Below are positions 33,001 through 40,985 of a stretch of DNA of 64,000 nt, piece by piece. Where the stretch lies: positions 1 to 64,000 of the forward strand of contig NZ_VWMY01000028.1 in the NCBI RefSeq assembly GCF_008905045.1. The letters run 5' to 3'. Within the stretch, counting starts at the first letter, position 1, and the number at the start of each line of letters is the position of its first letter. This stretch comes from Streptomyces albicerus. GTDB taxonomy: Bacteria > Actinomycetota > Actinomycetes > Streptomycetales > Streptomycetaceae. The translations under genes and the position numbers were made by a program. The notes under the pieces were generated by a model. That model ran no database searches. It was not told the origin of the DNA and saw nothing but the letters and a program-made list of their open reading frames with translations.

Positions 33001-34512
33001 ATGACCGCCGACACCGCACACGCACTGGGTGCCTCCCGCACCTTCTGGGAACTCGTCGAGCGTCGCGTCGCGCTCACCCCCGACCGTCCCGTCCTCCTCC
33101 AGGACGACCGGACCCTCACCTTCGAGGAGCTGCGCTCGGGCGCGGAGAAGGCCGCGGCGGGCCTGCACGACATGGGCGTACGCCCCGGCACGGTCGTCGC
33201 CTGGCAGCTGCCCACCCGTATCGAGACGGTCCTGCTCGCGATGGGCCTGGCCCGGCTCGGAGCCGTGCAGACGCCGGTGATCCCCTTCTACAGGGACCGC
33301 GAAGTCTCCTTCGCGCTACGGGAGTCGCAGGCCGCGTACTTCGCCGTGCCGGGCGAGTGGCGCGGCTTCGACCACGCCGCGATGGCGGAACGCATTGACG
33401 CGCGCGGGGTCTTCGAGGCGTACGACTCGCTCCCCGAAGGGGACACGTCTTTGCTGCCCCCGCCGCCCACGAGCAGCACGGACGTGCGCTGGATCTACTG
33501 GACGTCCGGGACGACGTCCGACCCCAAGGGCGTGCTGCACACGGACCGTTCGCTGATCGCCGGCGGCTCGTGCCTCGCCCACGCGCTGCATCTGTCGGCC
33601 GACGACGTCGGTTCGATCGCGTTCCCGTTCGCGCACATAGGCGGACCGGACTATCTGGTCATGCTGCTGCTGTACGGGTTCCCGGCGGTGCTCTTCGAGA
33701 AGTTCGCGTTGCCGGACGCTCTGGAAGGCTACCGCAAGCACGGGGTGACGGTGGCGGGCGGTTCGACGGCGTTCTACTCGATGTTCCTGGCCGAACAGCG
33801 CAAGCAGCCGGGTACGAAGCTCATACCGACTCTGCGCCTCCTGGCGGGCGGTGGGGCGCCGAAGCCGCCCGAGGTCCATCACGCCGTCGTACGCGAGATG
33901 GGGGTCCAGCTGACCCACGGGTACGGCATGACCGAGGTCCCGATGATCACGATGGGCTCGCCGGACGACTCGGAGGAGAACCTCGCGACGACCGAGGGAC
34001 GGCCCCCGGAGGGCATGGAGATACGGATCGCGGACGGGGAGGTGCGGCTGCGCGGAGAGGCCGTCTGCGCGGGCTATCTGGATCCCGCACAGACCGCGGA
34101 GGCCTTCGACGAGGACGGGTTCCTGATCACCGGGGACCTCGGGCGGCTCACGGAGAGCGGGCATCTCGTGCTGACCGGCCGTCTGAAGGACGTCATCATC
34201 CGCAAGGGAGAGAACATCTCGGCGAAGGAGATCGAGGATCTGCTGCACCGGCATCCGGACGTGGGCGATGTCGCGGTGATCGGGCTGCCGGACGCCGAGC
34301 GTGGAGAGCGGCTCTGCGCCGTCGTCGAACAGCCCGAGGGGGCCGCGGAGTTGACCCTGGAGGCCGTCGCCGCCTACCTGCGCGCGGAAGGGCTGTCCGT
34401 GCACAAGCTGCCGGAGCAGCTGGAGGTGGTGGACGCCCTTCCTCGCAACGAGACACTGCGGAAGGTGCTCAAGTACAAGCTGAGGGAACGCTATTCGGGC
34501 ACGGTGAAGTAG
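33001..34512 (+). CDS. AMP-forming acyl-CoA ligase (FadD-like)
   Basis: Adenylate-forming acyl/aryl-CoA ligase, 503 residues. The ATP P-loop is IYWTSGTTSDPKGVLHTD (about residues 165-182), then THGYGMTEVPMIT (adenine motif), FLITGDLGRLTESGHLVLTG and RLKDVIIRKGENISAKEIED (hinge and C-terminal domain), ending LPRNETLRKVLKYKLRE with the conserved Lys that completes adenylation. Its length and tail resemble the cyclohexanecarboxylate/FadD3-like group rather than long-chain ligases. GAGGGGAG sits before the ATG. With site 8 upstream it is a likely first step of the regulon pathway. Its last 22 bp overlap the convergent EF-hand gene. Confidence 0.92.
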   Translation: MTADTAHALGASRTFWELVERRVALTPDRPVLLQDDRTLTFEELRSGAEKAAAGLHDMGVRPGTVVAWQLPTRIETVLLAMGLARLGAVQTPVIPFYRDREVSFALRESQAAYFAVPGEWRGFDHAAMAERIDARGVFEAYDSLPEGDTSLLPPPPTSSTDVRWIYWTSGTTSDPKGVLHTDRSLIAGGSCLAHALHLSADDVGSIAFPFAHIGGPDYLVMLLLYGFPAVLFEKFALPDALEGYRKHGVTVAGGSTAFYSMFLAEQRKQPGTKLIPTLRLLAGGGAPKPPEVHHAVVREMGVQLTHGYGMTEVPMITMGSPDDSEENLATTEGRPPEGMEIRIADGEVRLRGEAVCAGYLDPAQTAEAFDEDGFLITGDLGRLTESGHLVLTGRLKDVIIRKGENISAKEIEDLLHRHPDVGDVAVIGLPDAERGERLCAVVEQPEGAAELTLEAVAAYLRAEGLSVHKLPEQLEVVDALPRNETLRKVLKYKLRERYSGTVK

Positions 34513-35003
34513 CGGGCGAAGGCGCTCACGATCTCCGGCTCGGTGACGTGGCCGTCGGCGTCCGCGTCGAGCGCGCCGGCCGCCGTGGTGGCGATGTCCG
34601 CGGGCACGCCCAGGGTCTTGAGGACCCGCGCGGTCTCGTCGACGGTCACCGAGCCGTCCCCGTCGCCGTCCGCGACGGCGAGCGCCGCGTCCAGGAAGGG
34701 GCGGGCGATCTCGGCGAACCGCTCGGGGTTGTCCCGCAGTCGCTTCACCGCGCCGTTCACGAACTCCTCGCGGGTGATCCGCTGGTCGCCGTCCCGGTCC
34801 GCGATTCCGGCCATGCCCTGCCAGAAGGCCTCCGCGCCGATGTAGAGGGCCTGGCCCTTGTCGGACCGGGCCGTCGTACCGAACTCAGCGAGCAGCGCCT
34901 TGGTCGCCGCGTAGAAGTCCTCGCGGTCGATATAGCCGTTGCCGTCCTGGTCGAAGGTGGCGAACCGGGCGGCGATCCTTCGCTCGTACTCGGTGCTGAC
35001 CAT
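34491..35003 (-). CDS. EF-hand calcium-binding protein
   Basis: Cytosolic calcium-binding protein of the calerythrin/CabC type, 170 residues with four EF hands. Loops are DQDGNGYIDREDF (about residues 18-30), DRDGDQRITREEF (about 68-80), DGDGDGSVTVDET (about 112-124) and DADADGHVTEPEI (about 146-158). All keep Asp at positions 1 and 3 and an acidic residue at or near 12, except the third, which ends in Glu followed by Thr. Streptomyces relatives buffer calcium and affect spore germination and aerial hyphae. It stands alone, convergent with the ligase gene and overlapping its end. Confidence 0.92.
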   Translation of the reverse strand: MVSTEYERRIAARFATFDQDGNGYIDREDFYAATKALLAEFGTTARSDKGQALYIGAEAFWQGMAGIADRDGDQRITREEFVNGAVKRLRDNPERFAEIARPFLDAALAVADGDGDGSVTVDETARVLKTLGVPADIATTAAGALDADADGHVTEPEIVSAFARYFTVPE

Positions 35004-35111
35004 GTCTTGTCGGGCCGCCTTACATCACGTGGGTGCGTCTGGCAGGGAGCGTACGACGACCAGGCCGCTCGAGGAGTGGGAAAACGGCGCTTGTGCCAAG
35101 ACCGGGGGAAT

Positions 35112-35133
35112 TCCGCGACAACGGCGTCGCGGA
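35112..35133. terminator. hairpin after the STAS gene
   Basis: TCCGCGAC (35112-35119) and GTCGCGGA (35126-35133), perfect 8-bp arms with a 6-nt loop, 36 bp past the STAS stop codon on the minus strand. Confidence 0.65.
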
Positions 35134-35168
35134 GTTACAGGACGATCTTCCCCCGCGAGTGACGGAAA

Positions 35169-35543
35169 TCACGCCGACAGAGAGCTCGACTCGTCGTCGA
35201 CGGCGGCACTGACGTCGGGATACACATCGAAGAGGCGGCGCACACCGAGGGCGCCGAGGACCCGGTTGACGTGGGAGCCGTCCACCGCTCCCTGCGCGGG
35301 CAGGATCAAGCGGAGGCGCCCCTGGCAGGAGCGCATCAGCCGCCGGGTCGCTATCAGCACCCCGACGCCGCTGGAGTCACAGAAGAGGACCCCGGACAGA
35401 TCGAGAACGATGTCGTGCCGGCCGTCGGCCACCGCGTCGTGCACCCGCTGGCGCAGCACCGGTGACGTCACCAGATCCATCTCGCCCGAGACCCGCAGCA
35501 CGGCCCAGCCGCGCTGCTTGCCTTCGGTCACCCTGAGCGTCAC
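35169..35543 (-). CDS. STAS-domain anti-sigma factor antagonist
   Basis: SpoIIAA/RsbV-like anti-anti-sigma protein, 124 residues from GTG 35543 (TLRVTEGKQRGWAVLRVSGE). The STAS fold contains MDLVTSPVLRQRVHDAVADG and the phosphorylation loop LDLSGVLFCDSSGVGVLIA, where Ser in CDSSGV is the site used by RsbW-type kinases. A longer frame to 35771 would add 76 Arg-rich residues with no family match, so the GTG start with GAGGGG nine bases upstream is preferred. It runs away from the ECF sigma gene at 35957; regulators of the same theme are thus clustered. Partner unknown. Confidence 0.9.
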   Translation of the reverse strand: MTLRVTEGKQRGWAVLRVSGEMDLVTSPVLRQRVHDAVADGRHDIVLDLSGVLFCDSSGVGVLIATRRLMRSCQGRLRLILPAQGAVDGSHVNRVLGALGVRRLFDVYPDVSAAVDDESSSLSA

Positions 35544-35956
35544 GCGTCTGCCCCTCGCTCGACGTTGCCGGACCCGGGCCGCCCGACGATGTCGGACCCC
35601 GAAGGGGAAGCGGAAGTGTTTCCTTCGCTTCCCTGCCTGCGCGGCTGCCCCACCCTCGCTCCATGAAACACCGGATGCCCCATCGAAGCTCGCCCCAAGT
35701 GGGCTGTTTCGGTCGAGAATGGTCGAGTCCGGTCGGGCCTGATCAGGCCGAGACAGGGTAGGCACACGCACAACGTACGTACATGCACGCTCAGCGTGAT
35801 CAGGGCACTACCATCCGCAGCCGCCGCAGGGGCGCGCATTGCCACAAAGGGGCGTGCGTTGCCAGGGGTGCCGACTACATTCAGGAGGACGCCGGAGAGG
35901 AGAATCCGGTGGACACAGGGACAGGCGCAGGGCACGACCAGGGGTGAGGGGGCCGC
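35544..35956. other. divergent promoter region, no gene seen
   Basis: 413 bp between the STAS gene (minus) and the sigma factor gene (plus). It includes several short repeats of GGTCGAG/TGGTCGAG near 35710-35735 and no recognisable protein on either strand; it should hold both promoters. Confidence 0.5.
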
Positions 35957-36538
35957 ATGGCCAAGAAGGACGCGCCGCCCCGCTGGGACCGCAAGATGCA
36001 GCAGCGGCTCGCACGCGGGGAGGCGGCCGCACTCGGCGAGCTCTACGACCGATTCGCTTCACTCGTGCACGGCCTCGCCCATCGCGTGCTCGGAGACGAG
36101 CGCGCCGCCGACGGCATCACCCGCGAGGTCTTCGCCCACGTCTGGGAGAACCCCGAGGCGTACGACCCCAAGCAGGGCCCCCTGCGCTCCTGGGTCGCCA
36201 CGCTGACCCACCGCCTCGCCGTGCAGCGCCTGCGCACCACGGAGACCGCCGCGCTCGCCCGCGGCGGCACGGGCGGCACGGAGGAGTTGGAGAGCAAGGT
36301 CCGCCGTGCCTCGGTGGCCGCCCGCGCCGACTACATCGTCACGTCCATGCCCACCCCGCTGCGCGCCGCCCTGGAGCTGGCCTACTTCCAGCGCCGCGAC
36401 TACCGCCAGACCGCCGCCGACCTCGGCGTCACCGAGGACGAGGCCCGCCGCCGTCTGCGCCTCGGCCTCCAGCTGCTGTCCACGGCCCACGACACCGGCC
36501 CGTCCGGGACACCGCCCGAGTACGGGGGTGCCCGGTGA
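35957..36538 (+). CDS. ECF-type RNA polymerase sigma factor
   Basis: Group IV sigma-70 factor, 193 residues, that redirects RNA polymerase. Region 2 is AALGELYDRFASLVHGLAHR, continuing LGDERAADGITREVFAHVWE (about residues 25-65) and RSWVATLTHRLAVQRLR (2.4 part); region 4 is MPTPLRAALELAYFQRRDYR and QTAADLGVTEDEARRRLRLG (about 130-175). The usual DVTQ/DAEDLTQ signature is altered to DGITREVF. The stop codon overlaps GTG of the next gene (GTGA), so sigma and regulator are coupled and made in ratio. AAGGGGGCCGC-like ribosome site lies before ATG 35957. Confidence 0.92.
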   Translation: MAKKDAPPRWDRKMQQRLARGEAAALGELYDRFASLVHGLAHRVLGDERAADGITREVFAHVWENPEAYDPKQGPLRSWVATLTHRLAVQRLRTTETAALARGGTGGTEELESKVRRASVAARADYIVTSMPTPLRAALELAYFQRRDYRQTAADLGVTEDEARRRLRLGLQLLSTAHDTGPSGTPPEYGGAR

Positions 36539-37905
36539 ACGGCGCGAACCCCTTCGAGGCATACGACGACCACGGGGGCCACGAGGACCACACGGACCCG
36601 GAGGAGCACGAGGGCCGAGTGGGCCCGCAGGGTTCCGACGACTCGGAAGCCGAGAACGGCCCCCACGGACCGGGCGGCCCCAAGGACCCCGAGAAGGGGA
36701 ACGGCCAGGACCCCGACGAGCCCCCGCGCATACCCATGCCCCGCTCCTCCGTCGAGGACACCGGCCTCCCCCTCCCCGAGCCGGCCCTCACCCCCCTCAT
36801 CCTCGAACACCGGGTCCTGAAGGCCCTGCTCGGCGCATGGGCGCTGGCGGCCTGCTCCCCCGAGGAAGCGGCAGCCGTCGAGGACCACCTGGGCCTCTGC
36901 GGCGCATGCGCGGACGAGGCCCTGCGCCTGCGCGAGGCAGTGGGCCTGCTCCACCGGCCGGAGAGCCTCGACCTGGACCCGGCCCTCCGCACCCGAGTCC
37001 TGGAGAGCTGCCTGGAGCGCCGCCCGCCCCGTATCCCGGTCCCCGAATGGGCAACCCCGTACGACGCGGAAACGGCCCGTCTGGACGCCCTGCTCCAGGA
37101 CATCGGCGACGCGGAGTGGCACGCACCCGTACGCCTGCGCTGGTTCGAGCGCGACGAGCCGACGAGCCGCCGCACCACCGTCGCGGGCGTGATCGCCCAC
37201 CTCCTGACCGTGGACGGCCTGGTCGCCGTGACCCTCGGCCTGGACGACCCCCTGGAAGCACCGGCGGAGTCACCGACCCCCGCGGCGCGCACGGAGGCCT
37301 TCTGGCGTGCCTCCCACTTCCCGCCGACCCGTTCCGTACGCGGTCCATGGCGCGAGCAGGCCCACAACCTGGTCCGGACGGTGGCCTTCGCGGGCGGCGG
37401 CTCCGGCCAACTGCCCGTCTCGTACGGCGACTTCGAGCTCACTCTGCGGGACTCGATGCTGGACCGGGCCTTCGAGTGCTGGGTCCACGCGGGAGACATC
37501 GCGGACGCCGTCGACTATCCCTACGAGCCGCCCTCGCCCCGCCATCTCCACGCGATGATCGACCTGGGCGCCCGGATGCTCCCCACCGCCCTGGCGGCCC
37601 GCCGTCAGGCAGGCCTCGCCGGACCCGGCCACGTCCGTCACCTGGTCCCGGCCGGCGCCCCCGGCCGCAGCCTCCGCCTGGAGATCGAGGGCCTGGGCGG
37701 CGGCGAGTGGCTGATCCCCCTCGACTCCCCCGGCGCACTGGCCTCCCCCGATCACGAGGTGGCCCACGTGGCCCTGGACGGCGTCGAGTTCTGCCAACTG
37801 GCAGCGGGGCACGTCTCCCCGGAGGAGGCGGCGGCCGGCCAGGTGGGAGACCGAGAGGCGATCAAGGACGTGCTGTTCGCGGCGGCATCACTGAGCCGCA
37901 TGTAG
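36535..37905 (+). CDS. zinc-finger anti-sigma / mycothiol maleylpyruvate isomerase-like fusion
   Basis: 456-residue regulator translated from GTG 36535. After an acidic, Gly/His/Asp-rich lead (residues 1-80) comes a zf-HC2 anti-sigma zinc finger: LLGAWALAACSPEEAAAVED followed by HLGLCGACADEALRL, giving the H-x3-C-x2-C pattern. The second half (about 180-456) is a DinB-like mycothiol-dependent maleylpyruvate isomerase fold, with TTVAGVIAHLLTVDGLVAVT (helix with the metal His), RDSMLDRAFECWVHAGDIAD (H..D region) and a C-terminal sterol-carrier-like part. The fold suggests redox or thiol sensing that releases the coupled ECF sigma factor; that is inference. No membrane segment is present, so it is a soluble anti-sigma. 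Confidence 0.87.
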   Translation: MNGANPFEAYDDHGGHEDHTDPEEHEGRVGPQGSDDSEAENGPHGPGGPKDPEKGNGQDPDEPPRIPMPRSSVEDTGLPLPEPALTPLILEHRVLKALLGAWALAACSPEEAAAVEDHLGLCGACADEALRLREAVGLLHRPESLDLDPALRTRVLESCLERRPPRIPVPEWATPYDAETARLDALLQDIGDAEWHAPVRLRWFERDEPTSRRTTVAGVIAHLLTVDGLVAVTLGLDDPLEAPAESPTPAARTEAFWRASHFPPTRSVRGPWREQAHNLVRTVAFAGGGSGQLPVSYGDFELTLRDSMLDRAFECWVHAGDIADAVDYPYEPPSPRHLHAMIDLGARMLPTALAARRQAGLAGPGHVRHLVPAGAPGRSLRLEIEGLGGGEWLIPLDSPGALASPDHEVAHVALDGVEFCQLAAGHVSPEEAAAGQVGDREAIKDVLFAAASLSRM

Positions 37906-37944
37906 GACGACGAGAGCGCGACCGGCACCCGCGAGACGGCGCCC

Positions 37945-38811
37945 TCAGTCGAAGACGACCGTCCGGCGCCCGTTCAACAGGATCCGCCGCTCCGCGTGCC
38001 ACTTCACGGCCCGCGCCAGCGCCTGGCACTCCACGTCCCGCCCCACGGCGACGAGCTGCTCCGGCGTGACCTGGTGCCCCACCCGCTCGACCTCCTGCTC
38101 GATGATCGGCCCCTCGTCGAGGTCGGCCGTCACATAGTGCGCGGTGGCACCGATCAGCTTCACACCACGGACGTGCGCCTGGTGGTACGGCTTCGCGCCC
38201 TTGAAGCTCGGCAGGAACGAGTGGTGGATGTTGATGATCCGCCCGCTCAGCTGCTTGCAGAGATCGTCGGAGAGGACCTGCATGTACCGCGCGAGCACCA
38301 CCAGCTCGACGCCCTGCTCCCGCACCAGCTCCAGCAACTGCGCCTCGGCCTGCGGCTTGTTGTCCTTGGTGACCGGAATGTGGTGGAACGGCACGTCGTA
38401 CGAAGCGACGAGTTCGGCGAAATCCGTGTGATTGGACACCACAGCCGCGATCTCGACGGGCAGCGCCCCGATGCGCGTCCGGAACAGCAGATCGTTCAGG
38501 CAGTGCCCGAACCTGCTGACCATCAGCACGACCCGCATCTTGTCCTCGGCCCGGTTGATCTGCCATTCCATCTGGAAGGAGTCACCGATCGCCGCGAAGC
38601 TCGCCCGCAGCTTCTCCACCGTCACCGGCGACTCCGCCGAGAAGTGGACTCGCATGAAGAACAGCCCCGTGTCATGGTCACCGAACTGCTGGCTGTCCTC
38701 GATGTTGCACCCGGTCATGAACAGATAACTCGACACGGCGTGCACGATGCCCTGCTTGTCAGGACAGGAAAGAGTGAGGACGTACTGCTCGGGCGCGGAC
38801 TGCTCGTTCAT
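37945..38811 (-). CDS. purU: formyltetrahydrofolate deformylase
   Basis: PurU hydrolyses 10-formyl-tetrahydrofolate to formate and tetrahydrofolate, balancing the one-carbon pool. 288 residues, the usual size. An N-terminal ACT domain (YVLTLSCPDKQGIVHAVSSY, residues 10-29) is followed by the formyl hydrolase domain with VSNHTDFAELV and the catalytic set in IINIHHSFLPSFKGAKPYHQ (Asn, His) and YVTADLDEGPIIEQE (Asp). The end AERRILLNGRRTVVF is also typical. It is a single gene; a repeat copy lies 50 bp upstream of the start, between it and the end of the next minus-strand gene. Confidence 0.96.
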   Translation of the reverse strand: MNEQSAPEQYVLTLSCPDKQGIVHAVSSYLFMTGCNIEDSQQFGDHDTGLFFMRVHFSAESPVTVEKLRASFAAIGDSFQMEWQINRAEDKMRVVLMVSRFGHCLNDLLFRTRIGALPVEIAAVVSNHTDFAELVASYDVPFHHIPVTKDNKPQAEAQLLELVREQGVELVVLARYMQVLSDDLCKQLSGRIINIHHSFLPSFKGAKPYHQAHVRGVKLIGATAHYVTADLDEGPIIEQEVERVGHQVTPEQLVAVGRDVECQALARAVKWHAERRILLNGRRTVVFD

Positions 38812-38860
38812 GCACGCCAGGGTCCCATATCAAGAGGGAATGCCGAGCACACGCCCACTT

Positions 38861-38880
38861 AGGGGCGCGGGGAACTGCGC
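38861..38880. repeat. GCGCAGTTCCCC repeat, inverse copy
   Basis: AGGGGCGCGGGGAACTGCGC between purU and the next minus-strand gene. Confidence 0.8.
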
Positions 38881-38946
38881 GACCAGCCACACACGACCCG
38901 CACGAACCCACCCATCGGCACGAACCCGCCGAACCGAGCGGAGCGC

Positions 38947-39393
38947 CTACGCAGACCGAGTCATGATCCTCAGCACCTCAAGAGTCCGAGGCGGAGCATC
39001 GGGATCCTCCCCGTCGCTCACAGCCATCCGCACATGCGCATCCCGGGCGGCCCGCACGGCCTCCGGCCACCCCTGATGGTCGAGGTAGGCGGAGACAGCG
39101 GCATCAGGCCCCACCTGATGCATGATCCTCAGCACCCGGAGCACGGCGGTATCGACGAGCGCCGCCTCCTGAGAGTCCCGGAAGATCGTCCCCACGTACT
39201 TCTCGGCGGACCAGTTGTCCAGCCAGGTGTCCTCGACGAGGCGATAGACGGCATCGGTCACATCCCCGTACCCGTCGACCCCCGCGAGCCAGACCCCCCG
39301 CTGGAACTCGGTGTCGGAAAGCATGTGCAGCGCGGAGCGCACATTGCTGCGCCAGCGCCACCACGGCATATCGTTCAGTGGCATGCCGCCCAT
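38947..39393 (-). CDS. conserved Streptomyces protein of unknown function (SCO4402-like)
   Basis: Small soluble protein, about 145 residues from ATG 39384 (MPLNDMPWWRWRSNVRSALH) or 148 from ATG 39393. I recall this opening from a family seen only in Streptomyces and relatives next to purU, listed as SCO4402 family; no function is known. It is mostly helical with conserved Trp (WWRWRSNV, DTWLDNWSAE) and acidic residues (DGEDPDAPP). No membrane or signal segment. A longer frame to GTG 39447 has a Ser/Arg-rich lead that looks non-conserved. Separate from purU by 135 bp with a repeat, so probably its own transcript. Confidence 0.8.
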   Translation of the reverse strand: MGGMPLNDMPWWRWRSNVRSALHMLSDTEFQRGVWLAGVDGYGDVTDAVYRLVEDTWLDNWSAEKYVGTIFRDSQEAALVDTAVLRVLRIMHQVGPDAAVSAYLDHQGWPEAVRAARDAHVRMAVSDGEDPDAPPRTLEVLRIMTRSA

Positions 39394-39564
39394 GGTGGAT
39401 GAGCGACGCCCGCGACGGGAAGAGTTCTCCGAACCTTGCACGGTCACCGATCGTACGTTCCCGCCCGATCGTCCCGTCCCGCACCCCGCTGTTCACCTTC
39501 TCGTCACCGAGCGTTGACCGAGGATCACACCAGCCGTAGCTGTGTGGCGGAATCGTGCGTGTCC

Positions 39565-40860
39565 ATGACCGGCAGGCGACGCACTCGCACCTTCCTCCCC
39601 GCCCTCCACCGTCCCGCCAAGGCCAGAGTGCTGACCGCGGGTGCACTGGCGGCGTGCGCGTCGATAGCCGTCGGTTGCGGTGTCGTCCCCGGTACCACGG
39701 GGGGTTCCGGGGACGACCCCATCACCGTCATGACGTGGGCACCCGAGAAGACCAAAGCGACCAACAAGCCCGGTATGCCCGCCATGGCACTGGCGTACGC
39801 GCGCTGGGTCAACTCCCACGGCGGCATCAACGGCCGCAAGCTCAAGGTTCTCACCTGCAACGACCACAACGACTCGGTGGCCGCCGCCAACTGCGCCCGG
39901 CGCGCGGTCGACGAGAACGTCGTCGCGGTCGTCGGCTCGTACAGCCAGCATGCCCGCTCCTTCTTCTCCCCGCTGGAGGGTGCCGGCATCCCGTACCTCG
40001 GCGGGTACGGCGTCACGGAGGACGAGTTCACCAGCCCGCTCTCCTATCCCGTCAACGGCGGCCAGCCCTCCCTCCTGGCCGGCCTCGGCCAGCAGCTCGG
40101 CAAGATCTGCGGCCCCGTCACCCTCGTACGCCCCGACACGATCGCCGGCGACGAACTGCCCGTCCTGCTCGACTCCGGCCTGAAGTCCGCGAGTCATTCG
40201 GCCTCCGTCGACCAGCGGGCCGCCGAGGACGCCACCGAGTACTCGGGGCACGCCGATCAGGCGCTGCGGCGGGTCACGGCGGATCCGGTGGAGGAGGGGT
40301 GCGTGGTGCCCGCCCTGGGCGACCGCACGGACACCTTCATGGACTCGTTCCGGCGCGCCCGCGAGGACTACCCGGACGTGCGCACGGCGTCCGTGATGGG
40401 CAGCGTCGACCAGTCGGTGATCGACGCGACGGGCAGCACGTACGAGGGGTCGTACGTCACCGGCTGGTACCCGGCGTCGAGCGACAAGCGGTGGAAGCCG
40501 ATGCGCAAGGTCATCAGTGAGGAGGCCTTCGGCGACAACCGGATCGACGCCGCGGACCCGGGGGTGCAGACGACCTGGGTCGCGTACACCGCCCTGAAGA
40601 AGGCCATCGAGTCGCTGGGCGACGGCGAGGTGTCCTCGCGGACGCTGCGGCGGACCCTCGACGACGGCCTGAAGATCAACACGAGTGGGCTGACGCCGAC
40701 GCTCAGCTGGAGCTTCCAGGACCTGACCGCGGCGAGCGGCTTCCCGCGGCTGGTCAACTCGGACGTGACCTTCCAGGTGGTGCGCGGGGGTCAACTGGTC
40801 GCGGCGCGCAAGGGGTTCGTGAACGTGTCGAAGGTGCTGGAGAGCACGGAAGCGTCCTGA
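39565..40860 (+). CDS. periplasmic-type substrate-binding lipoprotein (branched-chain amino acid/urea class)
   Basis: ABC-transporter-type solute-binding lipoprotein, 431 residues, class I periplasmic-binding fold (LivJ-like). An Arg-rich start and hydrophobic segment (VLTAGALAACASIAVGC) lead to a lipobox-like SIAVGC with Cys34, so it is probably membrane-anchored on the outside. Binding-protein features are ITVMTWAPEKTK, ALAYARWVNSHGGINGRKLK, CARRAVDENVVAVVGSYSQH and the later LSWSFQDLTAASGFPRL. No permease or ATPase gene is adjacent, which suggests a sensor or an orphan receptor. ATG 39565 gives the correct signal peptide; longer frames do not. Confidence 0.88.
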   Translation: MTGRRRTRTFLPALHRPAKARVLTAGALAACASIAVGCGVVPGTTGGSGDDPITVMTWAPEKTKATNKPGMPAMALAYARWVNSHGGINGRKLKVLTCNDHNDSVAAANCARRAVDENVVAVVGSYSQHARSFFSPLEGAGIPYLGGYGVTEDEFTSPLSYPVNGGQPSLLAGLGQQLGKICGPVTLVRPDTIAGDELPVLLDSGLKSASHSASVDQRAAEDATEYSGHADQALRRVTADPVEEGCVVPALGDRTDTFMDSFRRAREDYPDVRTASVMGSVDQSVIDATGSTYEGSYVTGWYPASSDKRWKPMRKVISEEAFGDNRIDAADPGVQTTWVAYTALKKAIESLGDGEVSSRTLRRTLDDGLKINTSGLTPTLSWSFQDLTAASGFPRLVNSDVTFQVVRGGQLVAARKGFVNVSKVLESTEAS

Positions 40861-40863
40861 TCA

Positions 40864-40985
40864 CGGCCGATCCGGCTCGATCACAGCTGGTCGAGCCGAC
40901 TGTTACTCACAGCTGGTCATGCCGGCCGCGACTCACAACTGGTCGGGCCGGCCGTAACTCGGTTCACAGTTGGCCGGGCTGGCGT
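40864..40985. repeat. degenerate repeats around the 3' end of the membrane-protein gene
   Basis: Four diverged copies of about 28-36 bp with the core CACAGCTGGTCGAGCCG (also CACAACTGGTCGGGCCG and CACAGTTGGCCGGGCTG). The last copy contains the stop codon of the minus-strand gene at 40964, so the gene end appears to have been copied downstream several times. Confidence 0.65.

Noticed and set aside
1-35003. Steroid catabolic cluster
   Set aside because: Several families match mycobacterial steroid genes, but ring-degrading enzymes (KshA, KstD, HsaA/C/D) are absent, so the substrate is left open.
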